DNA of 39,542 bases from Mycobacterium asiaticum (lineage in GTDB: Bacteria; Actinomycetota; Actinomycetes; Mycobacteriales; Mycobacteriaceae). Numbering within the stretch: position 1 is the first letter of the stretch; every line of letters starts with the position of its first letter. Shown in pieces: positions 24,282 through 32,209 of this stretch. Location of the stretch: positions 1-39,542 of the forward strand of contig NZ_LZKQ01000190.1 in the NCBI RefSeq assembly GCF_001668675.1. The letters are read 5' to 3'. The notes under the pieces were generated by a model. The model was not told the origin of the DNA. It saw only the letters and a list, made by a program, of their open reading frames with translations, and did no database searches. The position numbers and the translations under genes are program-made.

Positions 24282-24680
24282 ATGGGATTCACCGTGGAAC
24301 GCTTCGACCACATCGTGGTCAACTGCCGCGATGTGGACGCCACGGCGGCTTGGTATGAGCGGGTGCTCGGCATGCGGCGGGAGACGTTCGGCACGTCGAA
24401 CCGGACGGCGCTGCGCTTCGGGGATCAGAAGATCAATCTCCGGCCGCTGGGCGCGCTGGCCGATGATCCGGACTGGGTCACCGGGGCGGTCGAGGCGGCG
24501 GGTTCGGAAGATCTGTGTTTCATCACCCGCGCCACGGCTGACGAGGTACGTGCTCAGCTGCGCGACTGCGGAGTGGAGATCACCGCGGGACCCGTCACCA
24601 GGTTCGGCGCACTGGGCGAGATGACGTCGCACTACTGCCGCGACCTCGACGGGAACTTGATCGAAATCGCGGTCTACTGA
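24282..24680 (+). CDS. VOC-superfamily (glyoxalase/bleomycin-resistance-like) protein
   Basis: A 132-aa vicinal-oxygen-chelate protein similar to the STM3117/lactoylglutathione-lyase-like group. Metal-ligand candidates are His10 in FDHIVVNC, Glu or His in the central strand (EDLCFI region) and Glu128 in DLDGNLIEIAVY, the usual C-terminal ligand. It may be a glyoxalase, dioxygenase or resistance protein; not resolvable. ATG 24282 has a strong GGGAGGTGG ribosome site. It is divergent from the LLM gene and convergent with the cupin gene (7 bp). Confidence 0.88.
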   Translation: MGFTVERFDHIVVNCRDVDATAAWYERVLGMRRETFGTSNRTALRFGDQKINLRPLGALADDPDWVTGAVEAAGSEDLCFITRATADEVRAQLRDCGVEITAGPVTRFGALGEMTSHYCRDLDGNLIEIAVY

Positions 24681-24687
24681 GACGTTT

Positions 24688-25143
24688 TCACAGCGGATAG
24701 AGGTGTGGCAGGTTCACCACGATGGCCTCTTGACTGGTGCGGGCGATGACGACCTCGGCGGGTGACGTGGGATCCGGGTTCTCCTCCCGGTGTGGCACGT
24801 AGGGCGGCACGAAGATGTAGTCGCCGGGTTCGGTCTTGATGCGCACCTCCTGAGTTCCGTCGTGAAACACGAACTCGGGGTGACCACTTCGCACGTAGAT
24901 CGCCGTTTCGGAGTGACCGTGGTGATGGTTGTCCGACGCCGTGGCGGGCTCGACATGCGTCTCGCCCATCCACAGGTTCTCCGCGCCGACCGATCGTCCG
25001 CTGATCGCTGCGAACCGCCGCAGGCCTTCGGTCTGCGCGGTGTCGGAATCGAGTTCCGAGGCCTTGATGTGATGGACCCGTTTGCGGCGTATGTCCGGTT
25101 CCGCCGCGGGGAAATCGGGATGGAATCCGTCGGTAGTGGCCAC
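24688..25143 (-). CDS. Cupin-domain protein
   Basis: A 151-aa single-domain cupin. Motif 1 is HHHGHSE (residues 73-79) and motif 2 contains PGDYIFVPPYVPHREEN with His118, giving a likely His/His/Glu/His metal site. The chain is longer at the N-terminus than minimal cupins. Function could be dioxygenase, isomerase or ligand binding; unassigned. GTG 25143 follows an AAGGAG ribosome site, which decides the start over the longer frame to 25245. It is last in a tightly spaced minus-strand run, 16 bp after the flavoprotein gene. Confidence 0.85.
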   Translation of the reverse strand: MATTDGFHPDFPAAEPDIRRKRVHHIKASELDSDTAQTEGLRRFAAISGRSVGAENLWMGETHVEPATASDNHHHGHSETAIYVRSGHPEFVFHDGTQEVRIKTEPGDYIFVPPYVPHREENPDPTSPAEVVIARTSQEAIVVNLPHLYPL

Positions 25144-25159
25144 CTGCGCTCCTTGTCGG

Positions 25160-26614
25160 CTAGACGAGCAGGTACTGCGAATCACGATAGGCTTCAAGCA
25201 GTCTGAGCCATAGTTCGCTGATCGTCGGGAAGCACGGCACGGCATGCCAGAGGCGGTCGAGCGGTACCTGGCCCGCGACGGCGATGGTGGCCGCGTGCAG
25301 CAGCTCCGTCACGCCCGGGCCCACCAGGGTCACCCCCAGCACACGGCGCGAGTCCACCTCGACCACCATGCGCGCCCGGCCGGCATACCCGTCGGCGAAC
25401 AGTTTCGCGCCGGTGACGACGTTGCCGATCTCGACGTCGACGATCTTGGCGCGATGACCGGCTTGGGCGGCCTGCTCGGCGGTCAGGCCGACGGCGGCGG
25501 CCTCGGGGTCGGTGAAAAATGCCTGCGGTACCGCGTGATGGTCCGCCGTGGTTGCGTGCGCGCCCCACGGCGCGGTGTCCAACGGCTGTCCGGTGGCGCG
25601 TGCGCCGATGGCCGCACCGGCGATCCGTGCCTGGTACTTGCCCTGGTGGGTCAGCAGCGCCCGGTGGTTTACGTCACCGGCCGCGTACAGCCAGCCGTCC
25701 TGGACCGCTTGGACGCGGCAGGTGTCGTCCACGTCGAGCCAGATACCGGGCTCCAATCCGATTGTGTCCAAGCCGATGTCATCGGTCAGGGGTTCCCGAC
25801 CGGTGGCGAACATGATTTCGTCGACCTCCAATTCGGCGCCGTCGTCGAGTTCGAGGACCACCGGCCCATTTGGGTCGGGTCGGCGCAGCTCGCGGACCGA
25901 CACCCCCTTGCGCACGTCGACGCCGACGTCGGTGAGTCCACGCTCCAAAAACTCGCCCACGAACGGCTCCATCTTGGGCAGCAGCTGAGAGCCCCGCACC
26001 AGAAGGGTCACCTGGGATCCCAATCCCCGCCAGGCCGTGACCATTTCGACGCCGACACCGCCGGCGCCGATCACCGCGAGCCGGGCCGGAACCGAACTGC
26101 TGTCGGTGGCTTGCCGGTTGGTCCACGGTCGGGCTTCGACGATGCCGGGTAGGTCGGGCAGTGCGGGCTTGCTGCCGGTGCACACCACCACCGCGTGCTT
26201 GGCGGTCAGCACCCGCTCGCCGTCCGCGGCCGTGACCGAGACGCGCCGTGGCCCGTCCAACCTGCCGTGGCCGCGGATCAGGGTCGCGCCGATGTTGTCC
26301 ACCCAGTCGGCCTGTCCGGTGTCATCCCAGTTATCCACGTACCGGTCGCGACGACCGAAGACGCCGTCGGAGTCGATCGCGCCGGTGACGGCCGCACGGG
26401 CGCCGTCCACCCGCCGGGCGTCGGAGATGGCCAGCACCGGACGCAGTAATGCCTTGCTGGGCACACACGCCCAGTACGAGCATTCCCCCCCGACCAGTTC
26501 GCGCTCGACCACCGCGACGCTGAGACCCGAAGCGCGCGCCCGGTCCGCGGCATTCTGGCCGACCGGCCCGGCGCCCAGCACGATTACGTCGAATTCCGTT
26601 GATTCCGTGGTCAT
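25160..26614 (-). CDS. Pyridine nucleotide-disulfide oxidoreductase family flavoprotein (Rv0794c-like)
   Basis: A 484-aa FAD/NAD(P) flavoprotein resembling dihydrolipoamide dehydrogenase and mercuric reductase; position fits Rv0794c (lpdB in my memory). FAD motif VIVLGAGPVGQNAA (residues 10-23), redox cysteines Cys45 and Cys50 in GGECSYWACVPSK, NAD motif VIGAGGVGVEM, and second FAD motif YAAGDVN. The C-terminal active-site block that is normally HPTxSE reads PCFPTISE (about residues 460-467): the base His is Phe462 while Glu467 stays. It is therefore unlikely to be a standard lipoamide dehydrogenase. ATG 26614 (better ribosome spacing) and ATG 26623 are both possible; the latter overlaps the HAD gene by 8 bp. 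Confidence 0.88.
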   Translation of the reverse strand: MTTESTEFDVIVLGAGPVGQNAADRARASGLSVAVVERELVGGECSYWACVPSKALLRPVLAISDARRVDGARAAVTGAIDSDGVFGRRDRYVDNWDDTGQADWVDNIGATLIRGHGRLDGPRRVSVTAADGERVLTAKHAVVVCTGSKPALPDLPGIVEARPWTNRQATDSSSVPARLAVIGAGGVGVEMVTAWRGLGSQVTLLVRGSQLLPKMEPFVGEFLERGLTDVGVDVRKGVSVRELRRPDPNGPVVLELDDGAELEVDEIMFATGREPLTDDIGLDTIGLEPGIWLDVDDTCRVQAVQDGWLYAAGDVNHRALLTHQGKYQARIAGAAIGARATGQPLDTAPWGAHATTADHHAVPQAFFTDPEAAAVGLTAEQAAQAGHRAKIVDVEIGNVVTGAKLFADGYAGRARMVVEVDSRRVLGVTLVGPGVTELLHAATIAVAGQVPLDRLWHAVPCFPTISELWLRLLEAYRDSQYLLV

Positions 26615-26615
26615 A

Positions 26616-27350
26616 TCAGCCATCTCTCCTCAGGCGGGCGGCCAGCTCGGCCAGATCTTTGGCGATGATGTCCGGTTGCGGCAGAGCACCGACCGGTGCG
26701 TTGCCGGGGCGGGTGATCAGCGCCGTGCCGAACCCGGCATTGCGGGCACCGAGCAGGTCCCAGTGGTGCGCGGCCACCATCATGCAGTCGGTGGGGCTGA
26801 CGCCGAGTTCCTGGCACGCGTGCCGATAGACCACCGGGGCGGGCTTGAATGCGTGGCTTGCGTCGACGCTGAACTGTTGCTCGAAAAAATCTGCCAGTCC
26901 GGCGTTTTCGAGTGGTGTCGGGGTGCCGGGGCGGTGCGGCGAGTTGGTCAGGCTGACCAGTCGCAACCCGTCGTCGCGCAATCGGTTCAGGCCGTCCACC
27001 ACGTCGGGATGAGGCGGCATGGTGCGGAATCCCTCGCGGAGCCGTTCGATGTCGTCATCGGTGACGGTCACATCGTGGATGGCGCCGAGCATGCGCAGCA
27101 CACTCGGACCGAGGGTGAAGAAGTCGACATAGTGCTCGGACAGCGTGGCCGTCATCGAATACAGGACAAGCTGGTTGAACCACTCCCGCAGGACCCGCCG
27201 GTCACCGAAGACATCGCCGAAAAGCGGTGCCAGGGAATCGATGGCGAGCAAAGTCTCGTTGACGTCGAACACCAGGATGGATGGCGTCGGATTTATCGGT
27301 CCACCTTCTTCGGTGCGGGGATGTCGGGCCGTACGTACAGGATCAAACAT
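26616..27350 (-). CDS. Haloacid dehalogenase type II-like HAD hydrolase
   Basis: A 244-aa HAD-superfamily protein closest in pattern to type II (L-2-haloacid) dehalogenases. The nucleophile Asp29 is in VFDVNETLL, motif II is SLTNSP, the Lys is in AFKPAPVVYRHA, and the acidic motif is VAAHHWDLLGARNAGFGTAL. Whether it dehalogenates or hydrolyses a phosphate ester cannot be told from sequence. The only good start before the HAD core is ATG 27350, which overlaps the upstream TMEM175 gene by 58 bp. The stop is one base before the flavoprotein's ATG 26614. Confidence 0.85.
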   Translation of the reverse strand: MFDPVRTARHPRTEEGGPINPTPSILVFDVNETLLAIDSLAPLFGDVFGDRRVLREWFNQLVLYSMTATLSEHYVDFFTLGPSVLRMLGAIHDVTVTDDDIERLREGFRTMPPHPDVVDGLNRLRDDGLRLVSLTNSPHRPGTPTPLENAGLADFFEQQFSVDASHAFKPAPVVYRHACQELGVSPTDCMMVAAHHWDLLGARNAGFGTALITRPGNAPVGALPQPDIIAKDLAELAARLRRDG

Positions 27351-27904
27351 AGACAGATCAGCGCCATCGCTGCCAGGGGCCAGCACAGGGCGACCAGCGC
27401 GGCACCGGCGAAACCACTAATTGTCACCAGTGGCCGGATACGCACGCGCGCGGATCGGTCCACGGCTTCCTGGCACAGAAATAGGTACGTGATATTCACC
27501 TGCATGAAAATGGCGGCATACAACGCCACCGGCGCGGAAGACAGGCTGCTGTCGGCTATCCACTCTGTGGTGAAGGGGATCAACGAGACCGAGAAGAGAT
27601 GGCCGAAGTTCGACCAGATCAACCGCGGTGTCGCGGCTCGCGCGTAGCCGAGCAAGTGATGGTGGTTGACCCATACGATCGCAATGAACACGTAACTGAC
27701 GACGTAGCTCAAACCCGTGGGCCACAGTGGCAGCAAAGCGCGCAACGAAGCGGAATTCGGCGCGTTGAGCTTGAGCACCAGGATGGTGATCACCACCGCG
27801 AAGACGCCGTCGGAGAATGCCCCCAGCCGGTCCGGCTTGGCCGGTTGGCTGGTCACCGCCGAATCTTTCGCGGGGCAGCCTTCATCGGAGGCTTCCAATG
27901 GCAT
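27293..27904 (-). CDS. TMEM175-family potassium channel-like protein
   Basis: A 203-aa membrane protein of the TMEM175 (DUF1211) family, whose bacterial members form tetrameric K+ channels. The defining RxxxFSD motif is RLGAFSD (residues 26-32), at the start of the first helix (GVFAVVITILVLKL). Further helices are about 55-75, 85-105, 115-135 and 165-190, giving six segments with the first. A hydrophilic N-terminus of about 25 residues precedes. ATG 27904 overlaps the DUF427 gene by 23 bp, and its tail overlaps the HAD gene by 58 bp, indicating coupled translation within one operon. Confidence 0.85.
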   Translation of the reverse strand: MPLEASDEGCPAKDSAVTSQPAKPDRLGAFSDGVFAVVITILVLKLNAPNSASLRALLPLWPTGLSYVVSYVFIAIVWVNHHHLLGYARAATPRLIWSNFGHLFSVSLIPFTTEWIADSSLSSAPVALYAAIFMQVNITYLFLCQEAVDRSARVRIRPLVTISGFAGAALVALCWPLAAMALICLCLILYVRPDIPAPKKVDR

Positions 27905-28757
27905 GCGATACCTCGTCGGGGTCCAGTCCGCGGTCGACGCCGTGGGGAAAGACGGTTTGTCCGGGCTCCAGTTGCAGTTGTCTGCCATCGAGGTAGACAT
28001 CGATCTTGTCCGGTTCGAATGACACCAGGTTGCTCACTCGAGCAACCTCGGCCCACGCGTGGGTGTAGGACCACGCCGCGCGCTTATGCGAGCCGACGTC
28101 GTAGTAGGAGGCGATGCCCTTGTACGGGCAGAAGGTTTGTCCGTCAACCGGCTTGAGGGCCGAACAATCGATGTGTTCCCGTGGCACGTACCAACGTGGG
28201 GCGAAGCCGGACTCGTAGAGCACGACGGGGCATTGGGTCTCGGCGACTACCTTCTCGCCGTCGCGAACTACAAGATGCCTTGCCGTGGAACGAATATCAA
28301 TTCGATGGTAGGCGTCGGCGGCGTGCCCCACGATACGTTCCTCTTCCTCGTAGAAGGCATCCATGGCGCGCCAGGCGAAAGCCATCCGCCCCGCCAGCAC
28401 GACCGCGTGGCGCGGCAGTCCGGTGTGTTGCCACGCGCTGCGGGCAGCGTCCCTGCCCGGAACTTGAACTGTGTACCAATGGGTCTCACCCAGGTCAGCA
28501 TGCCGGGTCACCCGGTCCTCGGCGATTACACTGCCCGGACGTATATCGCTGAGCGGAAAGTAGGCCACCGGATAGCGGCCCGGTTCATGTAGGAGGACGA
28601 CGTCCTCACTGTCGGCGATCCAATGGTCACCGAACCGGACTCGCATGCGGCGCCGTAGCGGCTCGGCGAACAGCAATCGCTCGGGTAGCGCTTGTTCGGT
28701 GAGAAAATGTCCTACGGACCCGGGCGCGAGCGGGCCCTGTTGCCACGCCAAACCCAT
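27882..28757 (-). CDS. Duplicated DUF427 domain protein
   Basis: A 291-aa cytosolic protein with two DUF427 (PF04248) repeats. The first is about residues 40-145 (VRFGDHWIADSEDVVLLHEP, VAYFPLSDIRPG, AFAWRAMDAFYEEEERIVGH). The second is about 155-265 (VVRDGEKVVAETQCPVVLYE, RWYVPREHIDCSALKPVD, TFCPYKGIASYYDV, ARVSNLVSFEPDKIDVYLDG). The function of DUF427 is unknown; it forms a small barrel with conserved Cys and Trp/Tyr residues. ATG 28757 lies 14 bp after the MDR stop; the 3' end overlaps the TMEM175 gene. Confidence 0.88.
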   Translation of the reverse strand: MGLAWQQGPLAPGSVGHFLTEQALPERLLFAEPLRRRMRVRFGDHWIADSEDVVLLHEPGRYPVAYFPLSDIRPGSVIAEDRVTRHADLGETHWYTVQVPGRDAARSAWQHTGLPRHAVVLAGRMAFAWRAMDAFYEEEERIVGHAADAYHRIDIRSTARHLVVRDGEKVVAETQCPVVLYESGFAPRWYVPREHIDCSALKPVDGQTFCPYKGIASYYDVGSHKRAAWSYTHAWAEVARVSNLVSFEPDKIDVYLDGRQLQLEPGQTVFPHGVDRGLDPDEVSHAIGSLR

Positions 28758-28771
28758 TGTCGGCCCCGGTG

Positions 28772-29830
28772 CTAGTCGTCGTCCACGACGACGACCATCT
28801 TGCCGCCTGCGTCGCCGGACTCCATCACGCGGTGAGCTTCGCGGATCTGGTCGAAGGAGAAAACGTGCGAAGGTTTCGCCTCGAGCCGGCCGTCCGCCAC
28901 CTGGCGAGCGATGTCCTGCAACGGCACGTCGGACAACGGGAATCCCGGGGTCCCGAACACGAAACTGCCAAAGAAGTTCAGGTTGACTCCAGATGCCATG
29001 CGCAGCAACGGATTGAAGTCGCCGATCGGGTCGAGACCGCCGAGCCAGCCGGCCAGGCAGGCCGCGCCGCCGCGACGCAGCATGTCCAAGGAGTCGAGAA
29101 TGGTGCTGTTGCCGACCAGGTCGAGCACGGCGTCGAGCTGCTTGGCTTCGGCGATATGCCCGGCGAGGTCGGTTCGCTCCAGTTCTACCCGCGTGGCACC
29201 AAGCGCTTCGAGCATCGGGATCCGCTTACTGCTGCGGGTGGTGGCGATGACGTGCGCGCCCGCGGCAACGGCCATCTTCAGCGCGGCCTGCCCGAAAGAC
29301 GATGTGGCACCGCGGATCAGCACTGTCTGCCCGGACGCCAGCTGCAAGTTGCGGAACAGGCACGTCCAGGCCGTCGCGTAGGTTTCGGGCAATGCCGCCA
29401 ACTCGGCCCACGGGAGGTCGGATTCGATGAGTGCGACGTTGGCCGCGCGTACCCGGGTGTACTGCGCGTAACTGCCGTTGATCGTCCGGCCGAGGCCGCC
29501 CATCAACGCGGCTACCTTTGCGCCGGATGGAAATTCGCCACCCGGGCAGGCGTCCACGATGCCGACACATTCGATACCGCTGACCTCGGCGGCTTCGGCC
29601 CATTCACCGCGTCGCATGTGCATCTCGGCGTGGTTGATGCCGAACCCCTTCACCTTGATCACCACTTCGCCAGGCTTGGGCAGCGGTTTGGGGATGTCGG
29701 TGTAGACCAGACTGTCGAGTCCACCGAACTTCTCCAACACAATCGCCCGCATCATTTCGCCGCCGTGTTGGTCACGCACCACGGCCGGCGCGGTGGGGAG
29801 TGTGCTTTCGACTACCGACATTTCACACAT
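28772..29830 (-). CDS. MDR-superfamily zinc-type alcohol dehydrogenase/quinone oxidoreductase
   Basis: A 352-aa medium-chain dehydrogenase/reductase, NAD(P)H-dependent. Seen: catalytic-domain start MMRAIVLEKFGGLDSL, GFGINHAEMHMRRGEW, the nucleotide-binding GATSSFGQAALKMAVAAGAH and ATTRSSKR regions, and VFSFDQIREAHRVMESG near the end. Structural-zinc cysteines are absent, so it belongs with the quinone-oxidoreductase-like, zinc-free members. ATG 29830 follows AGGAAGG closely; ATG 29821 has better spacing and is an alternative. It is the first gene of the six-gene run to the cupin, behind a promoter carrying two operator copies. Confidence 0.9.
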   Translation of the reverse strand: MCEMSVVESTLPTAPAVVRDQHGGEMMRAIVLEKFGGLDSLVYTDIPKPLPKPGEVVIKVKGFGINHAEMHMRRGEWAEAAEVSGIECVGIVDACPGGEFPSGAKVAALMGGLGRTINGSYAQYTRVRAANVALIESDLPWAELAALPETYATAWTCLFRNLQLASGQTVLIRGATSSFGQAALKMAVAAGAHVIATTRSSKRIPMLEALGATRVELERTDLAGHIAEAKQLDAVLDLVGNSTILDSLDMLRRGGAACLAGWLGGLDPIGDFNPLLRMASGVNLNFFGSFVFGTPGFPLSDVPLQDIARQVADGRLEAKPSHVFSFDQIREAHRVMESGDAGGKMVVVVDDD

Positions 29831-29859
29831 GCCTTCCTACCTCGACGCAACGGAAGGCC

Positions 29860-29911
29860 ATATTGGGCCAGCCATCCCAATATTATGGGCCAGGCAACCC
29901 AGAAAAGTCCA
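29860..29911 (-). promoter_or_regulatory. MDR operon promoter with tandem TetR operators C1 and C2
   Basis: Minus-strand promoter: TGGACT (29911-29906), 18-bp spacer, CATAAT (29887-29882). Operator C1 has perfect 8-bp arms ATATTGGG and CCCAATAT around 8 bp (29860-29883), lying over the start point. Operator C2 has its core at 29886-29901, inside the spacer. In the gene direction the cores read TGGGATGGCTGGCCCA (C1) and TGGGTTGCCTGGCCCA (C2), matching the sites at 31309 and 32210. Binding would block RNA polymerase directly. Confidence 0.72.
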
Positions 29912-29929
29912 GGGGGGACGACAGACGAA

Positions 29930-30568
29930 TCAGGATTTGCGCCGGCGTCGCGGCGCCGCAAAAGACCGCACGTAGTCGACAGCAGCCTGTAGGGCAGCAG
30001 CCAGTGGGGCTGGATCGCCGGTGGCGTGGGTGAGCATGGCGCCGCCCTGGGGGGCGGCGACGAGTGCAACCGCAAGGTGCCGCGGATCGGCTTCGGGGAT
30101 GAGTTCGCCGCGGTCCCGCATCACGGTGAGTCCGTGCCGGAACAGACCGATCCATTCGTCGTATCCCTCGGACAGTTCGTCGTGGATCTCGCCGTCGGCG
30201 TCGATCAGCTCGCCGGCGAGCGAACCGTAGATGCATCCGCCGACGCGATAGACGGTGTCGATGTCGGCCACGCATGCGTCGGCCCAGCGCTGCAGCGCCT
30301 CGAAGCTGTCCAGCCCGCCCAGTTCGGGGCGGGTGTGGAACGCGTGTACGTTGTTGCGGCGCAAGGCAACTACGTGACGGGTGAGGTCCCGCTTGTCGCC
30401 GAAATAGTGCGCGATCTGTGATCCACTGACGCCCGCGGCGGTGCGCACCTCGTCGATGCTGGTGTCGGCGATGCCGCGCTTGAAGATCAACCGCGCGGCG
30501 ACGTCGACGATGCGCGCGCGGGTGGCGAGCCCCTTCTGGGTGAGGCGCGACGTCTTGTTGTCGGACAC
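29930..30568 (-). CDS. TetR-family regulator (first of a paralogous pair)
   Basis: A 212-aa TetR regulator from GTG 30568. HTH domain: LTQKGLATRARIVDVAARLI, then SIDEVRTAAGVSGSQIAHYF with DKRDLTRHV. It is clearly paralogous to the next upstream TetR: both contain VSGSQxAHYFxDKRxL, PELGGLxSF and ADPRHLA. Near-identical recognition helices suggest the same or overlapping operators. It sits 14 bp downstream of the second TetR (one transcript) and 99 bp upstream of the MDR gene. The C-terminus ends in a basic APRRRRKS tail. The frame open to 30856 is inside the other TetR gene and is rejected. Confidence 0.92.
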   Translation of the reverse strand: MSDNKTSRLTQKGLATRARIVDVAARLIFKRGIADTSIDEVRTAAGVSGSQIAHYFGDKRDLTRHVVALRRNNVHAFHTRPELGGLDSFEALQRWADACVADIDTVYRVGGCIYGSLAGELIDADGEIHDELSEGYDEWIGLFRHGLTVMRDRGELIPEADPRHLAVALVAAPQGGAMLTHATGDPAPLAAALQAAVDYVRSFAAPRRRRKS

Positions 30569-30582
30569 CTTGCTGCCCTCGC

Positions 30583-31275
30583 TCAGGCCGATTGCTCGGC
30601 CATGCGGCGTCCGCGGCCGCGGCGTACCGGGCGAGGCACCCGTTCGGCGGCGTCGGTGGCGAACATTCGCAGGTAGTTGACGGCGAAACGGGTGGCGTCC
30701 GCGTGCGGCCACTCGGCGCGGTAGGTGTAGGACAGGGTGCCGCCGCCCTGGTGGGCGCTGACTATCACCAGGGCCAGGTGCCGCGGGTCGGCGGCCCGGG
30801 TCAGTACGCCGTTGTCTTTCATGGTCTGGATCGCCCGCTCGAGCAGTTCGACCCATTGCCAGTAGCCTGCTGCCAGCGCCTGTCGCGTCGCATCATCGGG
30901 CTTGGCCAGCTTGGCTGCCAGGGCGTGGTACGTCGGCGTCCCGGTGTCACCGACACGCCGCAGATAGCGCATGTTCAGGTCGACCCAGCGCTCGAAATCA
31001 TCGAACGACTGCAACCCGCCGAGCTCGGGCTGGCGGTGGAAGTTCAGCACCACACCCATCTGGCGGGCGATGACGGCACGCAACAGGGCCCGCTTGTCGG
31101 CGAAATAGTGGGCGAGCTGCGAGCCGCTGACCGAAGCGGCCTTGCGCACGCTGTCCATGTTGAACGCGGACAGCCCCTCGTGGACGATCAGGTCGGCAGC
31201 AGTCTCCACGATGCGATCCCGAGTGGCCCGACCCTTGGGGGTCAGCCGCTTTTCGTCAGCCTCCGGATGCCCCAT
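30583..31275 (-). CDS. TetR-family regulator (second of the paralogous pair)
   Basis: A 230-aa TetR regulator, paralogue of its downstream neighbour. HTH: LTPKGRATRDRIVETAADLI, then NMDSVRKAASVSGSQLAHYF with DKRALLRAV. The C-terminal domain ends in a basic RPVRRGRGRR tail. ATG 31275 follows TAGCCT by 6 nt, a leaderless-type -10, and an operator copy lies just upstream at 31309-31324, implying autoregulation. Two related repressors in tandem may form heterodimers or respond to different ligands (inference). Confidence 0.92.
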   Translation of the reverse strand: MGHPEADEKRLTPKGRATRDRIVETAADLIVHEGLSAFNMDSVRKAASVSGSQLAHYFADKRALLRAVIARQMGVVLNFHRQPELGGLQSFDDFERWVDLNMRYLRRVGDTGTPTYHALAAKLAKPDDATRQALAAGYWQWVELLERAIQTMKDNGVLTRAADPRHLALVIVSAHQGGGTLSYTYRAEWPHADATRFAVNYLRMFATDAAERVPRPVRRGRGRRMAEQSA

Positions 31276-31281
31276 GGCGAC

Positions 31282-31324
31282 AGGCTAACCCGCAGCCGCG
31301 CCCAACTATGGGATATGCAGCCCA
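31282..31324 (-). promoter_or_regulatory. TetR-pair promoter with operator A
   Basis: TAGCCT (31287-31282) is a -10 element 6 nt before the ATG at 31275. Operator A, read in the gene direction TGGGCTGCATATCCCA (31324-31309), with an extra matching A/T outside each arm, covers the -35 region. It starts right after the hydrolase stop codon (31325-31327). It shares TGGGnTG and CCCA with the other three sites. Confidence 0.68.
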
Positions 31325-32191
31325 TTAGGTGGTGCGGACCTTCGCCAGGAAGGCGCGGACGAGGTCGGCGACTTCCGGCAAGGCCGATTCCAGCAGGAAA
31401 TGGCCACCGTCCAGCAGGTGAATCTCGGCATCGGGTAGGTCATCGGCGAACGCCTGCGCGCCGGCCGGACCGAAAATCTCGTCGCCGCGGCCCCACACCG
31501 CAAGTAACGGAACGCCGCTGGCGCGGAAGTAGTCGTGTAGCCGCGGGTACAGCCGCGCATTCGTGGCGTAGTCGCGGAACAGCTTTAGCTGCACCTCGTC
31601 GTTGCCGGGCCGTGAGATCAGCGCATAATCGTGCAACCACGATTCGGGGTCCACCAGCGTCTCGTCGGCCACGCCGGTCAGGTACTGCCACCGGGTGGCG
31701 TCCAGGGTCAGGAAGTGCCGAACCGCGGCTTCGGTCTCGGCCGTCGGCTCGGTTTGGTAGGCCCACACCACTTTCCAGAAGCTCTCGACGAAACCGGCGT
31801 CGTACCCATTGCCGTTCTGGGTGATGATCGCGGTGATCGCCGCGGGATCCTGCAGAGCCAGGCGCCAGCCGATGGGGGCGCCATAGTCCTGGACGAAGAG
31901 CGCATAACGATTGACCCGCAAACCTTTGAGCAGTCCTGCCGTCAGCTCGGTCAGCGCGTCGAAGGTGTAGTCGAACTCTGTCACGCCCGGTGCGTCGGAC
32001 AGGCCGAAGCCCAGGTGATCGGGGGCGATCACGTGGTAGCTGTCCGCCAGTGCGGGGATCAGGCCGCGAAACATGTACGAACTGGTCGGAAAACCGTGCA
32101 GCAGAACAACTGTCGGGTTGTCAGGGTCACCCGCTTCCCGGAAGAACAGCCGATGGCCGCCGACGGTCGCATAGCGATGATGAACAACCAT
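31325..32191 (-). CDS. Alpha/beta-hydrolase with Asp nucleophile (epoxide hydrolase/haloalkane dehalogenase-like)
   Basis: A 288-aa alpha/beta-hydrolase. The oxyanion motif is HGFPTSS (residues 32-38), the nucleophile elbow is FVQDYGAPIG with Asp102 in place of Ser, the acid is Asp237 in WGRGDEIFG and the base His264 in DGGHFLLE. An Asp nucleophile is typical of epoxide hydrolases, haloalkane dehalogenases and fluoroacetate dehalogenases, not esterases. A long cap region (about 130-215) carries Trp and Tyr residues that could bind halide or epoxide. ATG 32191 has a GGGAGG site; the operator and promoter lie just upstream. It is the first gene of the nine-gene minus-strand array and divergent from the MOSC fusion. 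Confidence 0.88.
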   Translation of the reverse strand: MVVHHRYATVGGHRLFFREAGDPDNPTVVLLHGFPTSSYMFRGLIPALADSYHVIAPDHLGFGLSDAPGVTEFDYTFDALTELTAGLLKGLRVNRYALFVQDYGAPIGWRLALQDPAAITAIITQNGNGYDAGFVESFWKVVWAYQTEPTAETEAAVRHFLTLDATRWQYLTGVADETLVDPESWLHDYALISRPGNDEVQLKLFRDYATNARLYPRLHDYFRASGVPLLAVWGRGDEIFGPAGAQAFADDLPDAEIHLLDGGHFLLESALPEVADLVRAFLAKVRTT

Positions 32192-32209
32192 TGGGGCCTC
32201 CCGAGATTT

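Noticed and set aside
26037..27647. 536-codon open frame on the plus strand
   Set aside because: It covers three real minus-strand genes (flavoprotein, HAD, TMEM175) and has no family-like sequence.
28757..29992. 411-codon open frame on the plus strand
   Set aside because: Antisense to the MDR gene; composition typical of a GC-rich shadow frame.
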